Origin: Nanobdellota archaeon
Lineage (GTDB): Archaea > Nanobdellota > Nanobdellia > Pacearchaeales > GW2011-AR1
NCBI GenBank assembly: GCA_018816335.1
Contig: JAHIVP010000023.1
Coordinates: 1-58,423 of the forward strand
Direction: 5' to 3'
Length of the DNA stretch: 58,423 nucleotides
Below, one piece after another: positions 24,596-32,386 of this stretch. A program made the translations under genes and the position numbers. Position 1 is the first letter of the stretch; each line of letters begins with the position of its first letter. A model generated the notes under the pieces. It worked only from the letters and a program-made list of their open reading frames with translations, had not been told where the DNA came from and ran no database searches.

Positions 24596-24720
24596 GGCTA
24601 TATTCCAAGTTTCTGTTTTTACGTTTGGTCTTTTATCCCACCCTCCTCACCCTATTACCATCGGCTCCGCCGATGAATATATTATGAAAAGACCAAACTT
24701 AATTAATCTGGGATATAGCC
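24596..24720. repeat. Nested palindromic element with C-rich core
   Basis: The outer arms GGCTATATTCCA/TGGGATATAGCC and the middle arms GTTTGGTCTTTT/AAAAGACCAAAC (12 bp, perfect) enclose CCCACCCTCCTCACCC and a third hairpin CATCGGC-TCC-GCCGATG. G-runs lie just outside both ends. It resembles a MITE; no clean target duplication was found. Confidence 0.75.
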
Positions 24721-24764
24721 TTATAGGGGGGTTGGTTTTAATAAAGAGTTTATTTATAATTGGA

Positions 24765-25016
24765 TTACTTAGCTTCTTCTTTCATAAATTCAGTATAGTG
24801 GCATTTACCACAGTAAACTCTTGCTTTGTGTTTTGCTAAGAATGTTCCTGGTCCGCATCTTGGACAGTATTTATCTCTTTTTACTTCATCACCCTCTACT
24901 TTGTAATGTTTGTATTTTTTAGAAGCTGGTTTATTTTTATGAGGTTTTTTCCCTGTTTTTTCTATTTTCTTTTTTACTTCTTTCTTTTCTTCTGTTGGTT
25001 TTTCTTCTTGTGCCAT
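24765..25016 (-). CDS. rps27ae: Ribosomal protein S27ae
   Basis: This is 83 aa from ATG 25016 (MAQEEKPTEEKKEVKK). The C-terminal zinc ribbon is YCPRCGPGTFLAKHKARVYCGKCHYTEF. The N-terminal 45 residues are an unusual Lys/Glu-rich extension, longer than in most archaeal forms (about 50 aa). It is a small-subunit beak protein. A GGGTGGAGG sequence 20-30 nt upstream lies next to a hairpin AAAATTCGC/GCGAATTTT. Confidence 0.93.
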   Translation of the reverse strand: MAQEEKPTEEKKEVKKKIEKTGKKPHKNKPASKKYKHYKVEGDEVKRDKYCPRCGPGTFLAKHKARVYCGKCHYTEFMKEEAK

Positions 25017-25120
25017 TTTTATTATTATATATCTTTCCTCCACCCTTGAAAATTCGCTTGTTTTTATATTATAGTTTGTAACTCGCGAATTTTGTTATTA
25101 TCTCCCACAACAATTAGATA

Positions 25121-25687
25121 TTATTTAGTGTCCTCCTTATTTTCTTTTACATCAGTATTAGGTTGTTCAGTAGGTTTTTCTTCAGGCTTAGGAGTTTCTT
25201 TTGGTTCTTTTTTTGAAGCTTCCTTTGGTTGTTCAGCTGGTTTTTCTTCTGGTTTAGATTCTTGTTTAGGAGCTTCTACTTCAGGTTTTGTTTGTTCTCC
25301 TTCTGCAGGTTCAGCTTTGAATATATCTTCTAATTTTTTAGTTCCATCTTTTTTTACTATAGTATTAATTTGAGAAGTTTTTTCTGAAATTTGGTTTCCT
25401 CTAACTGTTTTTCTTTTTCTAAAACCTTTCATTGGGATTTTTCTAATTCCAACATCTCCTTTTTTAACAAGTTTTTTAGTTAATTGAGGTGTGTCAATAT
25501 CTATTAATCCTGGGAATCCTGCTGAATCTGATGTTCCTGTTATTTCTAATTCATAACCTACTAGTTTTGTATCAATTTCTTCACCTTTTATGGTTTCACC
25601 TATTTTCTTTCCAACTAGAGAATCTGATTCTATTTCTATTTTGTATGTTTTTCCATCTTTATTTGAGATGTTAATTTTAAAAGCCAT
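25121..25687 (-). CDS. rps6e: Ribosomal protein S6e with long PE-rich tail
   Basis: The first about 125 residues are S6e: MAFKINISNKDGKTYKIEIESDSLVGKKIGETI ... GTSDSAGFP ... RKIPMKGFRKRKTVRGNQISEKTSQINTIV. The last about 65 residues are a Pro/Glu/Lys repeat (EEKPAEQPKEASKKEPKETPKPEEKPTEQ), an unusual disordered tail. It is on the same strand as S27ae, about 100 nt away. Confidence 0.95.
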   Translation of the reverse strand: MAFKINISNKDGKTYKIEIESDSLVGKKIGETIKGEEIDTKLVGYELEITGTSDSAGFPGLIDIDTPQLTKKLVKKGDVGIRKIPMKGFRKRKTVRGNQISEKTSQINTIVKKDGTKKLEDIFKAEPAEGEQTKPEVEAPKQESKPEEKPAEQPKEASKKEPKETPKPEEKPTEQPNTDVKENKEDTK

Positions 25688-25797
25688 TCTAATGATATTT
25701 TATTGAAAAGTAGCTTTAAAAAACTTTGGACTCGTTTTTTAACTCATTCTAATCTGTAAATTAGAAGATTTAAAAAGCTTTGTGACTAATATGTTTT

Positions 25798-26172
25798 ATG
25801 GGGTGGTTGTCAATTTTAAATGCGGTTATTCTTTCTTTTTTGTTAGCTGAGCTGATTAGAGTTTTGTTTTTTACTCAGAAATGGAAATTTAGATTTCATA
25901 AAAATCCTAGGCCTATTGAGCATTGGAAAAAGGCTCTTGTTGTTATGCTTCTTTTTGTTTTTATTTTTCCTTTTGTGAATTGGTTTTTTGTTAATTATAT
26001 TTCTTCTATGTTGGATAATTTGGGATTTTATCAGATTTCTTTATTTTTTGTTTTATTTCCTGTAACATATTTATGGATAGATAAATGGATTTTAGGAAGT
26101 GATTGGGAAAATATTGATGTTCTTCCTGTTTTTGTTATTGTTGTTGATTTGATTTTGACTATTATTTTGTAA
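25798..26172 (+). CDS. Four-span membrane protein
   Basis: This 124-aa protein has hydrophobic segments at about 4-24, 45-65, 75-92 and 107-124, and a basic loop TQKWKFRFHKNPRPIEHWKK facing the cytoplasm. I do not recognise the family. It is followed by the VTT protein on the same strand, 40 nt away with its own possible TATA. Confidence 0.6.
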   Translation: MGWLSILNAVILSFLLAELIRVLFFTQKWKFRFHKNPRPIEHWKKALVVMLLFVFIFPFVNWFFVNYISSMLDNLGFYQISLFFVLFPVTYLWIDKWILGSDWENIDVLPVFVIVVDLILTIIL

Positions 26173-26211
26173 TTTCACTAAGTTTTAATAATAACAAATC
26201 TTTGTAATTAC

Positions 26212-26895
26212 ATGAATAAAAAAACTAAATTTGGGATTTTTGTAGCTTTTTTATTAGTTTCGATTTTTATTGCTTTTTTTCCTGATTATTTATTTAATTT
26301 ATTAGAGAGTGTTTTGAATTATTATTCTTATAGTCATTTTTTTGGAGCGTTGATTTTTATTTTGATTTTTATTGGTTTGACAACTTTTGCTTTTAGTGTT
26401 AGTCTATTAGTTGTTGCAGGAGCATTCTTTTTTGGTTTTTGGGAAATTTTGATTTATGCTATGATTGGGATTATAGGAAGTTCAAGTATTGTTTTTTATA
26501 TTTCTAAAAGGTTAGGTAGAGATTATGCTAGAGATTATTTTAAGAAGAGAGGGACATTGTTGTGTGATATTGATGGTATAATTGAAAAGAATACTTTTAG
26601 GACAATTACTGTTTTGTCGACGGTATTTTTTGTTCCTCCAATGATTCCTAATCTTTTGGGGGGGATTATTAAGATAAGTTATAAGAAATATTTGTTAGCT
26701 ACTTTTATTGGGAATTTGCCTACTACTTTTTTCACTGTTTTGATTGTAGTTGGTGCTGTAATGTTAGATGAAGTTTATGTTATTTCTGGAATTATTGGAG
26801 TTGTTATGGTTTCTCTTATTGCTTTGTATTTTTATAAGGGGGAGATTCAGTGTTTGTTGAGGTTGAGTTTTCCTTGGGCTTTTCGGAGGAAGTGA
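26212..26895 (+). CDS. VTT-domain (TVP38/DedA-like) membrane protein
   Basis: This 227-aa protein has six or so membrane segments with the VTT core: VVAGAFFFGFWEILIYAMIGIIGSSSIVFYISKRLGRDYARDYF and FVPPMIPNLLGGIIKISYKKYLLATFIGNLPTTFFTVLIVVGA. Relatives act as lipid scramblases or flippases. It may handle polyprenyl-phosphate carriers or lipids here; this is inference. Confidence 0.85.
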   Translation: MNKKTKFGIFVAFLLVSIFIAFFPDYLFNLLESVLNYYSYSHFFGALIFILIFIGLTTFAFSVSLLVVAGAFFFGFWEILIYAMIGIIGSSSIVFYISKRLGRDYARDYFKKRGTLLCDIDGIIEKNTFRTITVLSTVFFVPPMIPNLLGGIIKISYKKYLLATFIGNLPTTFFTVLIVVGAVMLDEVYVISGIIGVVMVSLIALYFYKGEIQCLLRLSFPWAFRRK

Positions 26896-26924
26896 TTTAT
26901 GATAATGGCTCAAATCCTTCTCGT

Positions 26925-27041
26925 GTTTGCAGTTCGTCGGGGCATATTATTATAGTTTCATAGAACTACAAACGCTCGCCTCTGCTCAGTTTTTCGCTTT
27001 TAGAGAAATTGTTAATCTAAAAAATTCTTGAAGTGTTGAGT
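26925..27041 (+). repeat. Repeat with hairpin and family tail
   Basis: GTTTGCAGTTC pairs with GAACTACAAAC (one mismatch). CAGTTTTTCGCTTTTAGAG and AAATTGTTAATCT follow, matching the second tail type of the dispersed repeats. There is no gene between 26896 and 27099. Confidence 0.5.
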
Positions 27042-27099
27042 TTATAAATAATTAATGTTGGATTATTAGTAATTTTAGATATGAAAAATCTGCTGAAAT

Positions 27100-28299
27100 T
27101 TATTTATTCTCAACAACCAAATAAACTTCGTCATTAACTCTAACTTTATTTGGAAGTTTGATTCCCACATCTTCTCCCTTTTTTATTTCACTTACAGATT
27201 TTCCATCAATTTCCATTGATATTATTTTTGTTTGGATGAAGGTTTCTTTTCCTATTATTAGTATTTCATCTCCGACTTTTAGTTTGCCTGCATTGAGGTG
27301 TATTCCTGCGACTTTTGGTTTGGGCCAGAATTTGAAAACTTTTCCTATGAATTGTTTTGATTGTGTTTGTTCTCCGTGGTCAGATTTTGATAAGTCATCT
27401 GAAGTTGGAGAGTTTATATAAAATCCTAATGAGAAACCACGGTTGTAAACTTTTTCCAGTTCTTTTAATAATTTGTTTATTTCTGATTTTGTTAGTTTTT
27501 TATCTATTGCTTGTCTGTATGCTGATGTTACTGCAAAAACATATTCTGGATCTCTGTTTCTTCCTTCTATTTTGAAACTTGAAACAAAAGGTTTTAGTTT
27601 ATCTATAAATGGGAGTGTGCATAAGTCTTTAGCAGACATGACTTTTGAGTTTTCAAGTTTTAGTTTGTTTCCGTCTTTGTCTGTTATTGTGTATGATTCT
27701 CTGCATGGTTGTTGGCACATTCCTCTGTTTGCTGATTTACAATGAAGAAATTGAGAAGTGAAACAACGTCCTGAATATGAAACACATAAAGCTCCGTGAC
27801 AGAATATTTCTATTGGGATGATTTTTGATAATTGTTTCATTTGCTTTATGTTTAGTTCTCGAGCAGGAATTATTCTTTTTGCTCCTAGTTTTTTATAGAA
27901 CTTAGCTGAATCTTGATTGCTTACTGAAGCTTGTGTTGAAATAAAGAAAGGAATTTTGTATTTTTTACATAGCTGGATTACTGAAGGGTCCCAGCAGATT
28001 ATTGCGTCAACTAATGATTTAGCTTTAGGGATTAGTTTTGAGAGTTTAGGAATTTCGTTTGAGTATATGATTGTATTTAGAGTTAAGTAAAGTTTTACGT
28101 TTGAAGAGGAGCAGACTGAATGAACTTTTTTTAATTCTGTTAATGTGAAGTTTTTTGCTGAATCTCTCATTGAGAATTCTTTTAGGCCTAGATATACTGC
28201 ATCACATCCTGCTTTTATGGCGGCGTGGAGGGTTTGAAAGTTTCCTACTGGGGATAATAATTCAGGGGTTGGAATTTTGTGAGTTTTTTTTATTGACAT
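27100..28299 (-). CDS. U32 family protein (TrhP/RlhA type)
   Basis: This 399-aa protein has a TIM-barrel start (PELLSPVGNFQTLHAAIKAGCDAVYLG). The U32 signature is EIFCHGALCVSYSGRCFTSQFLHCKSANRGMCQQPCRESY with four conserved Cys. A C-terminal β-barrel is also visible (GKVFKFWPKPKVAGIHLNAGKLKVGDEILI). Studied bacterial members hydroxylate tRNA U34 or 23S rRNA C using prephenate; older annotation is 'peptidase U32'. The exact target here is unknown. Confidence 0.9.
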   Translation of the reverse strand: MSIKKTHKIPTPELLSPVGNFQTLHAAIKAGCDAVYLGLKEFSMRDSAKNFTLTELKKVHSVCSSSNVKLYLTLNTIIYSNEIPKLSKLIPKAKSLVDAIICWDPSVIQLCKKYKIPFFISTQASVSNQDSAKFYKKLGAKRIIPARELNIKQMKQLSKIIPIEIFCHGALCVSYSGRCFTSQFLHCKSANRGMCQQPCRESYTITDKDGNKLKLENSKVMSAKDLCTLPFIDKLKPFVSSFKIEGRNRDPEYVFAVTSAYRQAIDKKLTKSEINKLLKELEKVYNRGFSLGFYINSPTSDDLSKSDHGEQTQSKQFIGKVFKFWPKPKVAGIHLNAGKLKVGDEILIIGKETFIQTKIISMEIDGKSVSEIKKGEDVGIKLPNKVRVNDEVYLVVENK

Positions 28300-28356
28300 A
28301 TTCTTTTATTAACCACAAGATTTATATATGTTTTTGATTATATAATAGTATTAATC

Positions 28357-28387
28357 GCTCGGTGCTGTTTTCGGACAGCACTGGAGC
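28357..28387 (-). terminator. Stem-loop between NYN and U32 genes
   Basis: GCTC-G-GTGCTGT-TTTCGG-ACAGCAC-TG-GAGC makes a long imperfect hairpin immediately after the NYN stop (- strand). It is terminator-like or an mRNA-end structure, and lacks a clear T-run on the - strand. Confidence 0.4.
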
Positions 28388-28388
28388 T

Positions 28389-28925
28389 TTATGAATCTTT
28401 CTTTTCCATAAACTCTCCAACTAATTTATATAATTTAATTGATGAATTGCAAGTATTTCTTAATTTATATGCGGAGCTTGATCTAAAATAAGCATTTTCT
28501 ACTTTTTTATTTATCTTTTTTACTCTTTTTATTGCAGGAAGGAAATCAGCATCTCCACTAACAATTATTGCAGTATCGTATTTATTTTCGTAAGCATCCC
28601 CTACTAAATCAACTGCTAGATGAACATCATCTTCTTTTATACCATAAGCTTTATCCTCTTTTTTTAATTCACATAATACCACATTGAATTTTGGAATTTG
28701 CCTAAGAAAATTTAGAAACTTCCCATGGTCAAGATATTTTTGATAATTATATTGCTTGTCTAATGGAGCAACATAGTAGAATATTGATATAATCTCTCTG
28801 TCTTTTGCTAATAAAGTTATTAATTTAGCATAATTAACTCTCTCATTTTTTCTTTTTATTAATTTAATATTATTATAGAAATTGCTTCCATCGATGTATA
28901 TTGATACTCTTTCTTTTTTGTCCAT
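28389..28925 (-). CDS. NYN-domain (PIN-like) nuclease, LabA type
   Basis: This 178-aa protein starts MDKKERVSIYIDGSNFYNNIK with the first catalytic Asp. DDVHLAVDLVGDAYENKYDTAIIVSGDADFLPAIKRVKK carries the other acidic residues. This is the NYN fold, a metal-dependent RNase related to PIN domains. It is probably involved in RNA processing or decay. It is monocistronic. Confidence 0.88.
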   Translation of the reverse strand: MDKKERVSIYIDGSNFYNNIKLIKRKNERVNYAKLITLLAKDREIISIFYYVAPLDKQYNYQKYLDHGKFLNFLRQIPKFNVVLCELKKEDKAYGIKEDDVHLAVDLVGDAYENKYDTAIIVSGDADFLPAIKRVKKINKKVENAYFRSSSAYKLRNTCNSSIKLYKLVGEFMEKKDS

Positions 28926-28970
28926 CAATAAATAAAAGAAATATTGTATTAAAACTTTGTGAATAGTAAG

Positions 28971-28998
28971 CCCGGCATTGTCTTGCGACCATACCGGG
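28971..28998. repeat. Short hairpin upstream of NYN gene
   Basis: CCCGG and CCGGG, extended by GC...CC pairing, enclose CATTGTCTTGCGACCATA. This is GC-rich against an AT-rich background in the gap between the ABC gene's 3' end and the NYN gene. It could be the ABC transcript's terminator or the NYN leader. Confidence 0.35.
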
Positions 28999-29040
28999 GA
29001 GTTAATATTATAATTAGTTATAGGAAGTATTTAAGTTTTT

Positions 29041-30789
29041 TCATTTTCTTTCTTGTTTTTTCCATAATTCATAGAAATAACCTTTTTTGTTTATAAGTTC
29101 TTTGTATGTTCCTTTTTCAATAACTTTTCCTTTGCTTAAAACTATGATTTGATCCATGTTTTGAAGAGTTGATAGCCTGTGAGCTGAAACTATTAGTGTT
29201 TTGTTTTCAAGTTTGTCTAGTTGTTTTTGAATGTTTTTTTCTGTTTCATAATCTAAATTTGAGGTTGCTTCATCAAATATTATTATATCTGAGTCTTTGT
29301 ATATTGCTCTAGCTATTCCTAATCTTTGTCTTTCTCCTCCTGATAATCTTATTCCTTTTTCTCCGATTAGTGATAAGTCTCTAAGTTTTAGTTTTTTAAT
29401 TACTGAGTCTAATTGACTTGCTTCAATTGCTTTATCATATTTATCATAATCTATTATGTTTTGCGATGAGATTGTTATGTTTTGTTTTATACTTAGATTG
29501 AATAGTTCTGTTTCTTGTGGGACTATTGAGAATTTTTCTAAAATTGAATCTCTTGTTAAACTTTCTATTGGTTTGTTGTCAAAATATATTGCTCCTTGTT
29601 TTGGTAGATATAACTTTAGTAATAATTTGAATAGTGTTGATTTTCCTGAACCTGATTTTCCTACTATTCCTAATTTTTGTCCTTTTTTTAAATTTAAGTT
29701 GAAATTCTCTAAAACTTCTTCTGATTTGTATTTGAATCCTAGATTTTTTATTTTTATTTCATTCCAATCTTTTAGATCTTTTGTATTTGATTCATCTATT
29801 TGAGGAATTGCTTTGTAAATCTGCATTAATCTGTACATTGAATATTTTATATTTATTAGATTCATGGATTCTCTTGATATCATGTTTAGTGTTTCTTGAA
29901 GTCTTCTTATGTAATCAATGTAGATTACAATTGCTCCTACTGTCATTGCTCCTGCTAAAATATCTTTTCCAACTAGTAATATAAATAGAGAATAAAATAG
30001 GATTGCTACTAATTGAACTACTACCCATTTTTTTGTAGATGCTTTTCTTTTTGCTTTTTTTGCTTCTAGAAGTTTTTGTTCTTTTCTTGCTATTTGTGAG
30101 CTTGAAGCTGATTCAATTCCAAGAGATTTTATTGTTGATATATTTGAAGAGAATTCAAATGCTTTTCCTGATGCTCTTTCTTTTGCTATTTTTGCCTCAA
30201 GAGTTTTTTCTGCTACTTTTTTGTTCATTATGTATTCTATTGCTAGGTATATAATTATGAAGAGGATTGCTATTATTCCGTATTTTATGTTGAAGAATGA
30301 GAATATAATTATTATTGCTATTAGACTTATTATTGCTCCTAATCCTTGGTTTATGTAAAAGTTCATAAAGTTTCCGATTGCTTTTTCACCTCCGCTGACT
30401 TTTTCGATTTTTTCTCCTGTGTTTTGTTTTTCGTGCCAGAATAAATCGTTTTGAATTACTTTTTCAAATGATTCTACCTTGAGTTCTTTTTGATATTTAT
30501 TTGTTAATAGAGCCATGAAGTATTTTCCTGTGTGTCTTACAATTGTGTATAAGATTCCTCGGCCAAGATATATTCCTAATAATATATAGAATACTGAGAT
30601 TGATTGTCCTGTGTTGTTTGTGAAGAAGTTGATTATTTCAGCGAGAATTATAGGCCCTGCTAATCCGAGTAAGGTTCCTATTGTTAGAATAATTGACCAA
30701 CCAATGAATTCTTTTTTTCTTTTTCCAATGAAGTACCAGAGGTCTTTTATGAATTCTTGATTAGTATATTTCGGTCTAGTTTTTACCAA
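29041..30789 (-). CDS. ABC-type exporter (fused TMD-NBD half transporter)
   Basis: This 582-aa protein has a six-helix transmembrane domain (about 30-310) and an ATPase domain. Motifs are Walker A GIVGKSGSGKSTLF, Q-loop VPQETELF, signature LSGGERQRLGIARAI, Walker B DIIIFDEATSNLD and the switch His (SAHRLST). It is probably a homodimeric exporter of lipid, drug or peptide. A TrmB-type regulator lies directly upstream on the same strand and may control it. Confidence 0.93.
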   Translation of the reverse strand: MVKTRPKYTNQEFIKDLWYFIGKRKKEFIGWSIILTIGTLLGLAGPIILAEIINFFTNNTGQSISVFYILLGIYLGRGILYTIVRHTGKYFMALLTNKYQKELKVESFEKVIQNDLFWHEKQNTGEKIEKVSGGEKAIGNFMNFYINQGLGAIISLIAIIIIFSFFNIKYGIIAILFIIIYLAIEYIMNKKVAEKTLEAKIAKERASGKAFEFSSNISTIKSLGIESASSSQIARKEQKLLEAKKAKRKASTKKWVVVQLVAILFYSLFILLVGKDILAGAMTVGAIVIYIDYIRRLQETLNMISRESMNLINIKYSMYRLMQIYKAIPQIDESNTKDLKDWNEIKIKNLGFKYKSEEVLENFNLNLKKGQKLGIVGKSGSGKSTLFKLLLKLYLPKQGAIYFDNKPIESLTRDSILEKFSIVPQETELFNLSIKQNITISSQNIIDYDKYDKAIEASQLDSVIKKLKLRDLSLIGEKGIRLSGGERQRLGIARAIYKDSDIIIFDEATSNLDYETEKNIQKQLDKLENKTLIVSAHRLSTLQNMDQIIVLSKGKVIEKGTYKELINKKGYFYELWKKQERK

Positions 30790-30924
30790 TTTGGTAATTT
30801 TGGGTTTTACCTCTTAAAGTAATATACTAAGCTTTTCTATTTAAAGTTTTCCCTGGGTAGTAATAACAGGGGAAAAGTTTATAAAGTTTAGGTGTTTTTA
30901 GTTGTTATAGATTGAAGATTCTTG

Positions 30925-31671
30925 TTATTTTTTACTCCTCTTCCAAATAAGATCAAAGTATTTTTTAAAATTATCAGCGATTTTTTGGTTTTCTATTTTG
31001 ATTGATATATAATCATCTTCAATAATTACTATAACTACTTTGTCTTTGTAAGTTATTATTCCCATGGGAACTTTTTGATCTTTTGGAAGGAATCTTATTT
31101 GTTGGAGTTTTTGTTTTCCTTGTTCTTTTCCTCTTAGTTCATTATCCATAATAATTCTTCTCTTTACACCTTGTGCTATTCTTCTTTTTGCAAAACCTGG
31201 AAGAAAGTATTTTAGTGTTTCATCTGATTTCCCTGTAAATCCCATAACTAAATATTCTTCCCCTTTTTTTAGAGTTCTTAATATCTCGTTTAATTGAGAC
31301 ATAAATCCTTGTTTTTCTTGATAAATTGAGGCTAGAGCTTTTGTTTTAGATTCATGGGTTATTTTGTTTAAGTCTTGGATTAGCTCGCTTAGATCTTTTT
31401 TGTTTTCATCTAATTCTTCTTGTTTCTTTGCTAAAAGTGATTCAAGTTTCTTTGGTTCTACCCCTATGAAGAATTTTTTGTTTTCTTTTTTTATTGAGGA
31501 CACAATTGATCTTTTTTCTAAGCTTTCCAATAAATCATATACATGAGTCCTATGGAGTTTTGTTAATGATGCTATCTCGTTTGCTGTTGATTCTCCTTTT
31601 TTTAGTAATGTTATATATATCTGAATATGGTTTTGATTCAGGCCTAGTTTTGATAATATTTCTGTTTCCAT
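30925..31671 (-). CDS. TrmB-family transcriptional regulator
   Basis: This 248-aa protein has an N-terminal winged helix (LGLNQNHIQIYITLLKKGESTANEIASLTKLHRTHVYDLLESLEKRSIV), a coiled coil (about 75-110) and a C-terminal effector-like domain. In the family the HTH binds palindromic operators and the C-terminus senses sugars or other ligands. A palindrome sits in the divergent intergenic region. Likely targets are the adjacent exporter, itself or the divergent gene. Confidence 0.88.
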   Translation of the reverse strand: METEILSKLGLNQNHIQIYITLLKKGESTANEIASLTKLHRTHVYDLLESLEKRSIVSSIKKENKKFFIGVEPKKLESLLAKKQEELDENKKDLSELIQDLNKITHESKTKALASIYQEKQGFMSQLNEILRTLKKGEEYLVMGFTGKSDETLKYFLPGFAKRRIAQGVKRRIIMDNELRGKEQGKQKLQQIRFLPKDQKVPMGIITYKDKVVIVIIEDDYISIKIENQKIADNFKKYFDLIWKRSKK

Positions 31672-31709
31672 GTTTTATTTAGAGATTTAGGTTTTTTATA
31701 TGTTTTGGT

Positions 31710-31731
31710 GTTGTAGTTGTTCTCCTACAAC
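31710..31731. promoter_or_regulatory. Putative operator palindrome
   Basis: GTTGTAG-TTGTTCTC-CTACAAC, a perfect 7-bp inverted repeat, lies between the TrmB regulator and the divergent gene at 31796. It overlaps the region just upstream of a TTATATTTATATAGG box. Confidence 0.5.
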
Positions 31732-31795
31732 TTATATTTATATAGGTTATATTCTGTATCTTTTCATAACTAAATAGTGGTTAAATAATGAAAAA

Positions 31796-32308
31796 ATGAA
31801 ATGGATAAAAAATTTGTTTGGAAGAAGAGAAGAACTTTCTAGGGTAGAGGCTGCTCTAGCAGAAGTAAAAGAACCTTCTTTAGAACGAGCTTTATTATTA
31901 AAGCAATATCTTGGTGAGTATAATGCAAGATATGGTGCTGGAGTTTTTATGGAAGAAGATTATCTTATAGGACTACAATCTAAACCCCCTAGACCTCCTT
32001 TATCTCCGAGAGTAATCACAGAGAATCCCGAGCCAACTCTTTCTGAAGATCGCAGTAATTTCTTAGGGATTATGGAACATGTTCAAGGACATGTTGGTTT
32101 ACCCCAAGGAGTTGTTCAAACAGTGCATTCATTAGATAGATATTGCCGTGAATCAAGGATACTTGGATTAGCAAATCCCCGAGAGAGTGAGGGCTATTCT
32201 GTTAAGGTTAGATTGGGAAAGGGTTTGTTTGATATAGATTATGATTCAAGAGGGGCATGGCAAAGTATGGATTCTGAATTTATGGTGGAGGGTCCTGTAG
32301 CTGTGTAA
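31796..32308 (+). CDS. Unknown soluble protein
   Basis: This 170-aa protein has a basic amphipathic N-terminus (MKWIKNLFGRREELSR), a helical segment, a Pro-rich linker (KPPRPPLSPRVI) and a C-terminal α/β part (GYSVKVRLGKGLFDIDYDSRG). No family is recognised. It is divergent from the TrmB regulator across a palindrome, which suggests regulation by it. Confidence 0.55.
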   Translation: MKWIKNLFGRREELSRVEAALAEVKEPSLERALLLKQYLGEYNARYGAGVFMEEDYLIGLQSKPPRPPLSPRVITENPEPTLSEDRSNFLGIMEHVQGHVGLPQGVVQTVHSLDRYCRESRILGLANPRESEGYSVKVRLGKGLFDIDYDSRGAWQSMDSEFMVEGPVAV

Positions 32309-32386
32309 AATGAAACATAAAAACCCATTGTGGGCATTAGATGAATCATTCCAATTATCTTCTTATTTTTGAAATCTAATTTCATT

